From positions 1 through 32,641 of the forward strand of contig JAOUBX010000049.1 in NCBI GenBank assembly GCA_029860075.1: a stretch of 32,641 bases of DNA. The letters run 5' to 3'. A program made the translations under genes and the position numbers. A model generated the notes under the pieces. It was given only the letters and a program-made list of their open reading frames with translations, searched no databases and was not told the DNA's origin. Positions 25,565 through 32,641 of this stretch are shown here, piece by piece (the first letter of the stretch is position 1; the number at the start of each line of letters is the position of its first letter). Origin of the DNA: Deltaproteobacteria bacterium (GTDB lineage: Bacteria; Desulfobacterota; JADFVX01).

Positions 25565-26181
25565 GATAAAAAACGATAAAAGTTCGGCCTAGAATAATCC
25601 TTCATTTTTAAAAACAATTGCCGGTGATAGGTTTTTCTCTTTTTAAGCGATTTTTTCCAATGAAATTTATAGACCTGCTCTTTATTAGTTTCGAGTCCAC
25701 GTCTTTTTTTATTGTGGCAAGCCGTACAGACCTGGGGATTCTCGGAGCCGTAAGTCTGGCCCCATGACTTTGCCTGGCTTCTGTCGAAGTTGCCGGGCCT
25801 GCTCTCATGGAGAGAAAGATATTCACTGCCCGGTCCATGGCAGGATTCACAGCCCACGCCAATCCTGTCAGCGGTCTTATTAATGTCAATAAAGCCGCCT
25901 TTTTTTCTATAACCTGTTGTATGGCATTTTAAACACCTCTCTTCTTTTGTATAATCCTTCTGAGGATCAAGTCCCGCCTTGATTTTAGCTCTTTTCTTGA
26001 CGCCCGGTTTCAGCGTTTCAAAGGCCCTCCCATGGGTACTTAATTTCCAGTCCGATACATGGGCTTTGTGACAACTGCAAGCATTTGAACCAATATATTT
26101 AGGCGCAGAGGCAAGGGCTGTTTGAGTAAAGAAAAAATAGATACTAAATAAAAGCAAAGTGACTATCTGCTTGACATGCAT
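25561..26181 (-). CDS. periplasmic multiheme cytochrome c (cytochrome c554-like)
   Basis: A 206-residue exported protein. Residues 1-25 are a signal peptide. Complete heme motifs are CLKCH (83-87), CESCH (111-115) and CTACH (152-156). The first site, in the conserved family context YIGSNAC..CHKAHVSDWKLSTHGRA, reads Cys35-Ser-Cys37-His38, one residue short of CxxCH, so it may not hold heme. Family members pass electrons in the periplasm. The ATG is preceded by GGGGAGAG. The stop overlaps the start of the HAMP/GAF/GGDEF-like sensor (ATGA), so the two are made together. The sensor's own C-x5-CH motif in the periplasm suggests it could receive electrons or heme-linked redox state from this cytochrome. 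Confidence 0.88.
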   Translation of the reverse strand: MHVKQIVTLLLFSIYFFFTQTALASAPKYIGSNACSCHKAHVSDWKLSTHGRAFETLKPGVKKRAKIKAGLDPQKDYTKEERCLKCHTTGYRKKGGFIDINKTADRIGVGCESCHGPGSEYLSLHESRPGNFDRSQAKSWGQTYGSENPQVCTACHNKKRRGLETNKEQVYKFHWKKSLKKRKTYHRQLFLKMKDYSRPNFYRFLS

Positions 26182-26419
26182 TGCACTCTCCCCTTTTTTT
26201 TCAAGTTAAATTCTTTTTGCTGCAATTAGTTTACTTCCCGGGGGCCTCTCCTCTTTGTTAACAGAGGATTTACAGCCCTCTAAAATAAAAGCGTGAGCTT
26301 TCGGCAGATGATTATAGCATTTGTTGGGTTGCGATAAAAGTCAAAGTCTTTTTTCCGGTTCTCTCTAAATAAAAAGTACGGCTTAACGCTTTACCAGCGC
26401 AAGCCCGCATGTAATATTC

Positions 26420-26530
26420 AGGGAGAGTACCCTTTGATTAGTCATATTGAATCATGGGAGACCATAGGGATTGAGAGGGCAATAGGGATGCCCGGACCCT
26501 GGTTTGGATGGGTCAAAGCCGGGCCTTTTA
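26420..26530 (+). ncRNA. candidate structured small RNA or leader
   Basis: Consecutive hairpins: AGGG/CCCT (26420-26433), ATGG-GAGA-CCAT with a GNRA loop (26454-26465), GGGC/GCCC (26477-26493), GACCC/GGGTC (26495-26514). The GCCC of the third is also the start of a longer GCCCGG/CCGGGC stem (26490-26524) that ends in CTTTTA, so the two foldings exclude each other. It matches no riboswitch consensus I know. Confidence 0.35.
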
Positions 26531-26535
26531 CTTCA

Positions 26536-26566
26536 AAATAGGGCTCTCGCGCTATTTCGTTTTTTT
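26536..26566 (+). terminator. rho-independent terminator
   Basis: AAATAG / CTATTT stem with an inner GC pair, followed by CG and seven T. It ends a plus-strand transcript that contains no gene, 380 bases before the next coding region. Confidence 0.7.
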
Positions 26567-26946
26567 GCCGCCCTGAAAGGCTTGTTTTTCAATTAATGCG
26601 TCCCTTAAGTCTCTCCTTATTGATGACAGTAAAAACCTCAGAGATTTATACCATATTCTTTTTAAAAAGTATTATAAAAATACTTTTGCCCATGAGACTT
26701 AAAGGGCAGGGAAGCCCCCGCTAAAGGGCCATGTACATTTACGGTAAAAATAATTCTTTTTAAATCACAGGTATTGACAATAGCTATGCTGCCGGGAGTA
26801 AAGTTTTTTTCGCTATTCTTCCGTGCAAAACCTTCGGAACTCTTCTTTTTTAACTGTTTTGGCACTAAATTTGTATTACTTTGTCTAATAAAAGGCAAAT
26901 GAACAAGATTTTAGTTCCTTATTAAGGTAAAATTAAATGGGTGCCT

Positions 26947-27861
26947 ATGATGAAACTGAGCAGAAGAAAATTTATAGTCCAGATGGCGCTTTTTGCAGGA
27001 TGGCTCCTTAGGCCCCGTCTGTCTTTCCCTTCGGGCTCTCAATTCTTCGGGGCGCCTTTAGCCCCTCCTGGCGGGGAAGCGGGTGAAGTTGCATTAAAAA
27101 ATATCGATTTCTTTCTTAAAGAGAACGTTAATTACGATATCAACTTTCTCTGGTTTAGCAAGGCAGCGGTTGGAAAGCTGAATTTTTCAAGAGAGGGGCC
27201 GGGCTTTAAGGCTATTCTTGAAGCGGAAACAAAGGGGTTTATCGGTTTTCTTACCTTTTACAGGAAGCATAGCTATATTTCTCACATGTCATATTTACCT
27301 GATTCAAGGCAGTTGCGTGTCGATTTTTTCGAAAGGCATGTTAAAGTCGGCAGCAATGAGGAAAAAACCTATACCTGGACGGATTACAACAGGCGGGTGT
27401 TGCGCCGTGAGGAGTACAAAAAGGGAAAAAAAATAGAGGATGTAAAAGAGCTTATTCCCGAGGGCGTCATCTATGAAGATATTTTGTCGGCTTTTTACAA
27501 TGTAAGGCTTGGTTATTACGGGCCGATCAGGCGGGGCAGGCAGTTTACCGTCCGTTCATTGCCCAGTGACGGTGTCTCAACGATTGAAGTTAGCTTTACG
27601 ACAAAGGAAGACGCCATCAAAAGCAGGGACCTTTTTGGCAATAAATTTGATGAAAATATGTTCAGCGCCAGAGTAAAAGTTCCAAGAGATCTGTTTAAGT
27701 CGAAAACAGGCGAAGTCTCCATACTTTTTGATGATGCTCTTGTCCCTGTTTATGGTGTTGTGAAGGATTATATCGGTTTTGGAGACATAATGGGTATTCT
27801 CAAGAGAGAGGGGGAGGTGGTCCAGGCCCATTCTCAACGATTGATCGGGAAGGACGGTTGA
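26947..27861 (+). CDS. Tat-exported DUF3108-like protein
   Basis: About 304 residues. The N terminus has a twin-arginine signal (LSRRKFIVQM) followed by a hydrophobic stretch, so it should be exported folded. The mature part has the pattern of DUF3108 periplasmic proteins: LWFSKAAVGKLNF near the start, then an alternating beta-rich chain (YISHMSYLPDSRQLRVDFFER, YEDILSAFYNVRLGYYGP) in which YEDILSAFYNVR is the family-like centre. Function of that family is unknown; members are thought to sit in the periplasm. A GTG at 26941 and ATGs at 26947 and 26950 are all possible starts; I chose the first ATG. Single gene, converging with the glycosylase gene at 27932. Confidence 0.65.
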   Translation: MMKLSRRKFIVQMALFAGWLLRPRLSFPSGSQFFGAPLAPPGGEAGEVALKNIDFFLKENVNYDINFLWFSKAAVGKLNFSREGPGFKAILEAETKGFIGFLTFYRKHSYISHMSYLPDSRQLRVDFFERHVKVGSNEEKTYTWTDYNRRVLRREEYKKGKKIEDVKELIPEGVIYEDILSAFYNVRLGYYGPIRRGRQFTVRSLPSDGVSTIEVSFTTKEDAIKSRDLFGNKFDENMFSARVKVPRDLFKSKTGEVSILFDDALVPVYGVVKDYIGFGDIMGILKREGEVVQAHSQRLIGKDG

Positions 27862-27931
27862 TTCCCCCCATCTGTTAGCAGAAAGGGCGTGAATCTTTAC
27901 GATCTTTGCGGGAGATCAGCCTTTAAAGCGT

Positions 27932-28582
27932 TTACATCCCTTGCCCCATAGGGCAGGGGATATCCAGCAGCGGGCATTCCTTGCAAAGCGGTTTTGTTTT
28001 GCAATGCTCCTTTCCGTGGCGGACAATGAGGGCGTGGTATTCGTTGTAAAGCTGAACATCTTCTTCGAGATGGGCCATAAAATAGTCCTGTATCTGGTGA
28101 TAGGTATGCTCCTCATGGAGGATAGCCAGGCGCGAAAAGATCCTTTTTGTATAGGCGTCTACAACAAAGGCAGGGTAATTCCCGGCATAGAGCAAAATGG
28201 AATCGGCTGTTTCCGGTCCGATTCCCTTTACTTCCAGCAAAGCCTTGCGTATCTCTGTCAGATTAAGGGAAAACATGGCGTCAAGATCACCCTTGAAGTG
28301 ACGGAAGAGAAAGGCCATAAAGGCCTTGAGACGTTTAGCCTTTATATTAAAATAACCTGAAGGACGAATAAGTTCTGCCAGTTGGTCCTTATCGATATGG
28401 TTTAGCCCCCGGGGATTTAAAAGGCCTGCTTCTTTCAGGTTTGAAATAGCTTTTTCAACATTAGTCCAGTTTGTGTTTTGAGTCAGTATTGCGCCCATAA
28501 TGATTTCGAAGGGGCTGTCTCCCGGCCACCAGTGCTGGGGGCCATAGGCCTCAAACATTTTATTATAAACCTTTTTCAACAT
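27932..28582 (-). CDS. endonuclease III-like HhH-GPD DNA glycosylase
   Basis: A 216-residue protein for base excision repair. The helix-hairpin-helix is LLEVKGIGPETADSILLY (about 115-132) and the catalytic Asp is Asp142 (VVDAYTKR). The catalytic Lys of endonuclease III (in the hairpin) is absent, with Pro-Glu in that place, so it is probably a monofunctional glycosylase, as in the MagIII-like branch that removes alkylated purines. Four Cys (194, 200, 203, 210) form a 4Fe-4S cluster site with C-x5-C-x2-C-x6-C spacing, slightly unlike the usual 6-2-5. The ATG is 4 bases after the stop of the pseudouridine synthase gene, so the two are co-transcribed. Confidence 0.88.
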   Translation of the reverse strand: MLKKVYNKMFEAYGPQHWWPGDSPFEIIMGAILTQNTNWTNVEKAISNLKEAGLLNPRGLNHIDKDQLAELIRPSGYFNIKAKRLKAFMAFLFRHFKGDLDAMFSLNLTEIRKALLEVKGIGPETADSILLYAGNYPAFVVDAYTKRIFSRLAILHEEHTYHQIQDYFMAHLEEDVQLYNEYHALIVRHGKEHCKTKPLCKECPLLDIPCPMGQGM

Positions 28583-28586
28583 GCCG

Positions 28587-29306
28587 TTAAATGAGCGCTT
28601 TAAGGCTTTCCCTCTCCTTTGCCGTAAGGGGACGAATTTTCCCCGGCGCCAGGCTGCCGAGCTTTAAAGGTCCCAGGCTGACCCTTTTAAGTTTTATTAC
28701 CCTGTGCCCAATGGCCTCAAACATGCGGCGCACCTGCCTGTTTCTCCCTTCATGGATAATAATTTCAACCCATGCTCTCGTCCCCTCTTTTTTAAGAAGG
28801 CGGGTTCTGGCAGGGGCTGTCATTCCGTCTTCCAGCATGATACCCTTTTCAAGTTTCGACAAAGCTTCCTGTGATGGTATGCCCTTAACCTTTGCCTCGT
28901 AGCGCTTATCTACTTCCTTTTTGGGATGTGTCAGGTTATTTGCCGTTTCACCATCGTTGGTGATGATAAGAAGTCCTGATGTGTCGTAATCGAGTCTTCC
29001 CACAGGATAGACCCTTACTTCAATCGAGGAAAGGAGGTCCGCAACGGTTTTTCTGCCACGGGGGTCCTTCATGGTTGTCACATAGCCTGTCGGTTTGTTG
29101 AGGAGGTAGTAGACTTTCTTCTCTGCGAAAGAGAGCTTGCGGCCCTCTACCTGGATAAGGTCCTTTTCGGGGTCTGCTTTTGTGCCGAGCTCGGTAACGG
29201 TTTTTCCATTGACCTTTACTTTTCCCGACAGGATGATTTTTTCCGCTTCCCGCCTGGAAGCCACGCCGGCCCGGGCAAGGATTTTTTGCAGCCTTATAAG
29301 ATTCAA
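28587..29306 (-). CDS. rluB: 23S rRNA pseudouridine synthase, RsuA/RluB family
   Basis: A 239-residue RNA-modifying enzyme. Residues 1-60 are an S4 RNA-binding domain (RLQKILARAGVASRREAEKII), and the rest is the RsuA-type catalytic domain with Asp106 in GRLDYDTSGLLIITNDG and the C-terminal EGRNRQVRRMFEAIGHRV block. RluB acts on helix 89 of 23S rRNA; RluE, RluF and RsuA are close relatives, so the exact target is likely but not certain. The start is TTG at 29304-29306, overlapping the TGA of the ppx/gppA gene (TTGA), with AAGG about 11 bases upstream, so translation is coupled. There is no ATG nearby that keeps the S4 domain. Confidence 0.88.
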   Translation of the reverse strand: MNLIRLQKILARAGVASRREAEKIILSGKVKVNGKTVTELGTKADPEKDLIQVEGRKLSFAEKKVYYLLNKPTGYVTTMKDPRGRKTVADLLSSIEVRVYPVGRLDYDTSGLLIITNDGETANNLTHPKKEVDKRYEAKVKGIPSQEALSKLEKGIMLEDGMTAPARTRLLKKEGTRAWVEIIIHEGRNRQVRRMFEAIGHRVIKLKRVSLGPLKLGSLAPGKIRPLTAKERESLKALI

Positions 29307-30253
29307 GGGATAGCGCCTTTCCTGCGTGAAAGGTCGATGAGGAGGCCTTCAAGGAGGCCGTAGTCACTGATGGTCATTTCATTAAAACGGAATTCTTCCA
29401 TTGTTTTCAGTACGATTATTGTGCCGGCGATGATAAGGTCGGCCCTTCCTTCTTCAAGGGCCTCTATGGAAGCACGCCCGGAATGAGTCATTCTGCAAAG
29501 ACGCTGGAAAAGTGCCTCAATGGCCTGCTTTGTGAGAACATAGTTATTGATTTTTCCGGAGTCGTAAACCTTGAGATCCTGATGGAGAGCAGCAAGGGTG
29601 GTAATCGTTCCTGCTGTGCCGACAAGAAGGGGCTCATGGGCTTTTTCAATGACAGGGAGTTGGGGGAGTTCCTTTTTCAGTTCGGCCAGAAATCCCTCAA
29701 CGACAGAAGATATTTTTTCGATGTCCTTTTGAGAAGGAGGGTCTGATGCAAGATACTTTTCCGTCATGGACACGACACCCATATTGAGGCTCTTGAGCCC
29801 TTTTACCCTGGCCTTCTCTGCAATGATGTATTCAGTGCTGCCTCCTCCGATGTCGAAAATGAGGGCTGTCCTCTCCCTGCCATGGAGAGCGGAAAGAACG
29901 CCCTCAAGGGTGAGGGCCGCTTCCCTGCTGCCGCTGATGACTTCTGCATGAATGCCGGTTTTGACCTTGATTTCATCAATGAAAAGATGACCGTCTTCAG
30001 CTTCCCTGATGACACTTGTTGCCGATGCATTGACATTTTTTATGCCCTGCTCTGCCAGGGTTAGAGCAAAACCTTTAAGGGCCGCAAGGGTCCTTTTCTT
30101 TGCGTCGGAGTGAAGTTTTTTTCCATGGAAGCCTCCGCCGAGACGGGTAATTTCTCTTTTCAGGACAGCGTCATGGATATGGCCGTTGCCGTCGACCTGC
30201 CCGATGAGAAGACGCAGTGTATTAGTGCCTATATCTATGGATGCGAGTTTCAT
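29303..30253 (-). CDS. exopolyphosphatase / pppGpp phosphohydrolase family (Ppx/GppA)
   Basis: A 316-residue single ASKHA-fold protein. The phosphate 1 loop is SIDIGTNTLRLLIG (5-18), the conserved SATSVIREA follows, the phosphate 2 loop is IFDIGGGSTEYI, and the GTAGTITTLAALHQDL block is also typical. It lacks the C-terminal HD region of long Ppx proteins, so it is the short form. Such enzymes degrade polyphosphate or pppGpp; sequence does not decide between them. The ATG at 30253 is 33 bases after queF. The stop overlaps the next gene. Confidence 0.9.
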   Translation of the reverse strand: MKLASIDIGTNTLRLLIGQVDGNGHIHDAVLKREITRLGGGFHGKKLHSDAKKRTLAALKGFALTLAEQGIKNVNASATSVIREAEDGHLFIDEIKVKTGIHAEVISGSREAALTLEGVLSALHGRERTALIFDIGGGSTEYIIAEKARVKGLKSLNMGVVSMTEKYLASDPPSQKDIEKISSVVEGFLAELKKELPQLPVIEKAHEPLLVGTAGTITTLAALHQDLKVYDSGKINNYVLTKQAIEALFQRLCRMTHSGRASIEALEEGRADLIIAGTIIVLKTMEEFRFNEMTISDYGLLEGLLIDLSRRKGAIP

Positions 30254-30286
30254 GGGAAGAACCGGATGGTTGCCCCTTTATTCTTT

Positions 30287-30646
30287 TTACAGACTTACTT
30301 TAATGACGGTTTTGACGTTTCCCCTTACGTTAAAGTCACCGACGACTTCCATCTTGCGGGGTTTGAGAGCTTCTTTCAGGTCATCAAATATCTTGTTGGT
30401 AACTTCTTCATGAGAGATCCCCCGGTCCCTGTAGGAATTGAGGTACATTTTCAGACTTTTCAGCTCGACAACGTATTTATCGGGAACATAGTTGAGTCTT
30501 ATCGTTGCAAAGTCAGGATAACCGGATCTCGGACAAAGACAGGTAAATTCAGGGAAGCATATCTCTATGTTATAATCCCTGTCCGTATAAGGGTTTTCCC
30601 AGGGTTCAAGCCTTGCCTCTTTAATATCTTTTTCACCGTATTTCAT
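30287..30646 (-). CDS. queF: NADPH-dependent preQ0 reductase (QueF, short form)
   Basis: A 119-residue enzyme that reduces the nitrile of preQ0 to preQ1 in queuosine biosynthesis. The nucleophile is Cys38 in FTCLCPRSG, the acid is Asp45 (PDFA), and the QueF motif [15 protein letters not shown] (NADPH binding) is followed by SHEEV. It has only the short catalytic T-fold, as in the YkvM-like subfamily, which assembles as a multimer; 119 residues is near the lower end. AGGG precedes the ATG by 7 bases. It is followed within 33 bases by ppx/gppA; no other queuosine gene is in the window. Confidence 0.93.
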   Translation of the reverse strand: MKYGEKDIKEARLEPWENPYTDRDYNIEICFPEFTCLCPRSGYPDFATIRLNYVPDKYVVELKSLKMYLNSYRDRGISHEEVTNKIFDDLKEALKPRKMEVVGDFNVRGNVKTVIKVSL

Positions 30647-30674
30647 CTATTAACCCTGTCAATCCAAATCTAAA

Positions 30675-30702
30675 ACAGGGGCATGCCTGGACATGCCCCT
30701 GT
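30675..30702 (-). terminator. rho-independent terminator
   Basis: A perfect 11-bp stem (ACAGGGGCATG / CATGCCCCTGT) with a 6-base loop and TTTT on the minus strand. It separates the SurA/PrsA-like gene from queF. Confidence 0.85.
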
Positions 30703-30734
30703 AACAATAACTTTTCACCTGTTTCTCCCGCTGG

Positions 30735-31796
30735 CTAGAACCTTCTTTCAATGGCAGCGGCAGTACGAAGTTTTTCAACGTAATCGTTAAAGAGTTTTTC
30801 CCCCTGGCTTTTCTTAAGGAAGGATTCTATCTTTTCCTTAACGTCGGCCATAGGGGTCTGGCCGGCCTCTTTTTTGTCGACTACCTTGATAATATGAAAG
30901 CCGAATTGTGTCCTGATAATATCACTGATTTCGCCTTTTTTAAGCTTAAATGCAGTCTCGTCGAAAGGTTTGACCATTTTACCGCGGGTAAAGTATCCAA
31001 GGTCACCGCCATTGGGTCCCGAAGGGCCTTCTGATGATTTTTTTGCCGCTTCAGCAAAATCTTCACCCTTTTTGACTCTGGCCAGGATGTCTTCGATTTT
31101 CTTTTTTGCTTCTGCAACAGCGCTTTCTTCCGCCTTTTCATCAACTTTAACGAGGATATGGGAAGCTTTTACCGATTCGTCTGTTTTAAAATAGTCGGGG
31201 TTGTCCTGGTAAAACTTTTTAATTTCACTGTCGGAGACAGAGATTTTTTCTTCCACTTCCTTTTTAATAATTGTTTGAACGGCTAGCTGTTGCGTAACAC
31301 TCTTTTCTATTTCTTCGACAGTCAGGTTTTTTTCGGAGATAGCTTTTTTGAAAGCCTCTTCATCAGGGAAATTAGCCTTTATATTACCGAGTTCTTTTTT
31401 AATATCTTCAGGGGAAGGACTGATTTTCTGACGTTCGCTTTCCTGCTTGAGAACCTGCATGTTGATCAGTTCCGTAAGCGCCATGTCCATTATCTCTTCG
31501 GGACTCACTGCCCTGCTGGACATTTTTACCTGGGTGGCCAGCATGGAATGTATCTTTTGCAGGTCTGACCTGGATATTTCAGCGCCGTTGACAGTGGCTA
31601 CCACATCAGGAAGCTTTGCAAAGGCATCTTCCTTCTGCTGGCCCGGCATTGTTACCTTGCTTTCCGTAACCGGCGCCGGTTGCGTTTCTTCTTTTTTTGA
31701 CTCTTCAATGCCATTTTCCTTGCAGCCGGCGGCAATTAATGCGTACATGGCGATGGTAATTGCCAGCCTGGTTGCTTTACTGTTTATAAATTTCAA
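30735..31796 (-). CDS. SurA/PrsA-like parvulin peptidyl-prolyl isomerase, lipoprotein
   Basis: A 353-residue envelope foldase. The N terminus is a lipoprotein-type signal ending IAAGC. A SurA_N/chaperone-like helical region with TVNGAEISRSDLQ follows (about 65-200). The parvulin domain is SVKASHILVKV...GGDLGYFTRGKMVKPFDETAF...TQFGFHIIKVVDKK (about 205-315), and a short helical end closes the protein. I chose TTG at 31794-31796, because GGAGGAGAGG lies directly upstream. A GTG at 31809-31811 would sit inside that sequence with no site of its own. It would assist folding of outer-membrane or exported proteins. It has a terminator at its end and is therefore separate from queF. Confidence 0.88.
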   Translation of the reverse strand: MKFINSKATRLAITIAMYALIAAGCKENGIEESKKEETQPAPVTESKVTMPGQQKEDAFAKLPDVVATVNGAEISRSDLQKIHSMLATQVKMSSRAVSPEEIMDMALTELINMQVLKQESERQKISPSPEDIKKELGNIKANFPDEEAFKKAISEKNLTVEEIEKSVTQQLAVQTIIKKEVEEKISVSDSEIKKFYQDNPDYFKTDESVKASHILVKVDEKAEESAVAEAKKKIEDILARVKKGEDFAEAAKKSSEGPSGPNGGDLGYFTRGKMVKPFDETAFKLKKGEISDIIRTQFGFHIIKVVDKKEAGQTPMADVKEKIESFLKKSQGEKLFNDYVEKLRTAAAIERRF

Positions 31797-32053
31797 ATTC
31801 CTCTCCTCCACTTCGCTTATTTGATTGCTAACTTATAGCACATGCCCTCTTTATAGTCAATGTCTGCCGTTTTGGGGCTGTCATTTACTAAATCAGGCAT
31901 AATGGACTTCCCTTCGGTAATGGCCATAAATTAGAAAACCCTTCTTGTAAGGCCTTAATATAGAGTCATGCTTAGTTAATCTTATGCAATTTCAAGGGAG
32001 GGCAAAATAGCGGGCAGGCGCAGCGGTCCCTTTGAAAAAAGCGCTTTCCAGGG

Positions 32054-32464
32054 CTAAATATTTTTCAGGAAGAATTCTGCCAGAAGTTCATCGTCGGTTT
32101 TAGGGACTTCTTCTGTTTTGATTTCCTTGACAGGCTCAGGCGCAGCCTCCCCGGGTGACTCTTCTTCAATGACGGCGCCGGCAAATCCCTGCTCCACCTT
32201 GTAGGCTTCATCCTTGTAAATGGCAGAATCCATATAGACTTCCACCCCTTTATCTTTCAGGATATTGGAAGGGACTATTTTCCCGAGCAGTTTGAAAGGA
32301 TCATTGTCGCCTGACTCGATGGCGATAAACTTGACTGCAGGGGTAAGATTGTAACTCGGTTTTTTTTCCGAAAGGATGGAAAGCCTGTTGCCCTTCAGGT
32401 CTATTTTGCCGTCTGCCGAAAGTTTATCGAGCATGTTTTGCGTAATAAATATTCTTTTTTGCAT
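32054..32464 (-). CDS. conserved-looking hypothetical protein
   Basis: A 136-residue cytoplasmic protein with no family I recognise. Residues 1-95 are a compact alpha/beta region (KRIFITQNMLDKLSADGKIDLKGNRLSIL, then VKFIAIESGDNDPFKLLGKIV), followed by a low-complexity Glu/Pro/Lys linker and a short C-terminal helix (DDELLAEFFLKNI), a form often used as a docking tail. The ATG is at 32462-32464, with no strong ribosome binding site. It stands alone at the edge of the core block. Confidence 0.65.
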   Translation of the reverse strand: MQKRIFITQNMLDKLSADGKIDLKGNRLSILSEKKPSYNLTPAVKFIAIESGDNDPFKLLGKIVPSNILKDKGVEVYMDSAIYKDEAYKVEQGFAGAVIEEESPGEAAPEPVKEIKTEEVPKTDDELLAEFFLKNI

Positions 32465-32569
32465 ATTATCCGAAACCGGGGGGTATTTTTGAAGAAAAAT
32501 ATAAAGCCACCAAATAATTTATTTTATACGAAATTCGCTAAAAATCAAGGGAAATAGCTTAAGGTGTTA

Positions 32570-32613
32570 GTAACAAGTATACTGTCCGGAATTGTAACAA
32601 GTAATTTGTCCGG
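32570..32613. repeat. tandem 20-bp repeats, probable end of a mobile element
   Basis: Two near copies, GTAACAAGTATACTGTCCGG (32570-32589) and GTAACAAGTAATTTGTCCGG (32594-32613), differ at three positions, with starts 24 bases apart. They precede an ATG (32617) that runs off the window and a 7-bp hairpin (32622-32640). Repeated end sequences followed directly by a gene are typical of transposase-binding ends such as those of IS21-like elements. Confidence 0.5.
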
Positions 32614-32621
32614 TTTATGAT

Positions 32622-32640
32622 TATCTCCGTAAAGGAGATA
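32622..32640. repeat. 7-bp inverted repeat at right edge
   Basis: TATCTCC (32622-32628) and GGAGATA (32634-32640) enclose GTAAA. It includes a possible AAAGGAG ribosome binding site, so translation of a gene beyond the window could be masked by this hairpin. Confidence 0.4.
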
Positions 32641-32641
32641 G

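Larger units (their letters stand above)
26182..26946. other. 765-bp divergent intergenic region
   Basis: Lies between the minus-strand cytochrome and the plus-strand Tat protein. It holds a set of short hairpins with a terminator (26420-26530) and a second strong terminator (26536-26566). The minus-strand frame at about 26662-26898 has no ribosome binding site and no recognisable product. Confidence 0.6.

Noticed and set aside
26401..26480. tRNA or known riboswitch in the cytochrome/Tat intergenic region
   Set aside because: No tRNA arms (D loop, T loop, CCA) can be drawn, and the sequence does not match the c-di-GMP, cobalamin, TPP or fluoride consensus as I know them.
26662..26898. Minus-strand open frame of 78 residues in the same intergenic region
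   Set aside because: No ribosome binding site, no domain, and mixed composition typical of non-coding AT-rich DNA.

Overview
The window looks like a chromosomal segment of an anaerobic or facultative Gram-negative bacterium of the Desulfobacterota (old Deltaproteobacteria) type. This is inferred from the mix of c-type cytochromes, a corrinoid methyl-transfer module, lipoproteins, PilZ/GGDEF signalling and the codon style. No rRNA, tRNA or other marker gene fixes the taxonomy. I saw no CRISPR array.

Bases 1 to about 9,300 are accessory DNA: more AT-rich, sparse in genes and crowded with repeats. They hold a lipoprotein, a small exported protein, a leaderless ribbon-helix-helix regulator with its own terminator, and a GmrSD/DUF262-type defence nuclease gene split by a complete IS3-family element. 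A small membrane protein follows that looks like an integron-type gene cassette: attC-like structures flank it, and the upstream one is itself interrupted by a 160-bp MITE. A beta-propeller protein, a small membrane protein and a second MITE (8661-8790) come next. At least five copies of one dispersed palindromic repeat family are scattered through this part.

Bases 9,300 to 15,700 look like core genome: a di-heme cytochrome c peroxidase, an exported subtilase, a REC-PilZ c-di-GMP response protein, a Ste24-like M48 membrane protease, and two adjacent tiny ferritin-like proteins that each carry half of a di-iron site.

Bases 15,700 to 23,500 form the most interesting unit. A corrinoid protein is followed by a 959-residue fusion of a UroD-type methyltransferase, a plant-type [2Fe-2S] domain and a RACo/RamA-like ATP-dependent corrinoid activator. 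A hybrid histidine kinase with a PilJ-type sensor starts 6 bases later, and then a membrane-anchored SGNH-like protein. Methyl carrier, methyltransferase and reactivase would thus be packed into two genes, with a sensor kinase in the same run.

Bases 23,500 to 26,200 (minus strand) hold an overlapping pair: a small multiheme cytochrome and a membrane sensor with HAMP, GAF and a degenerate GGDEF domain. Both have abnormal heme-like motifs. The 765-bp divergent gap upstream contains a candidate structured small RNA. Bases 26,900 to 32,500 are housekeeping: a Tat-exported DUF3108-like protein, then on the minus strand surA/prsA-like, queF, ppx/gppA, an RluB-type pseudouridine synthase and an endonuclease III-like glycosylase in a tight series, and a family-less protein. 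The right edge cuts into direct repeats that resemble the end of another mobile element.
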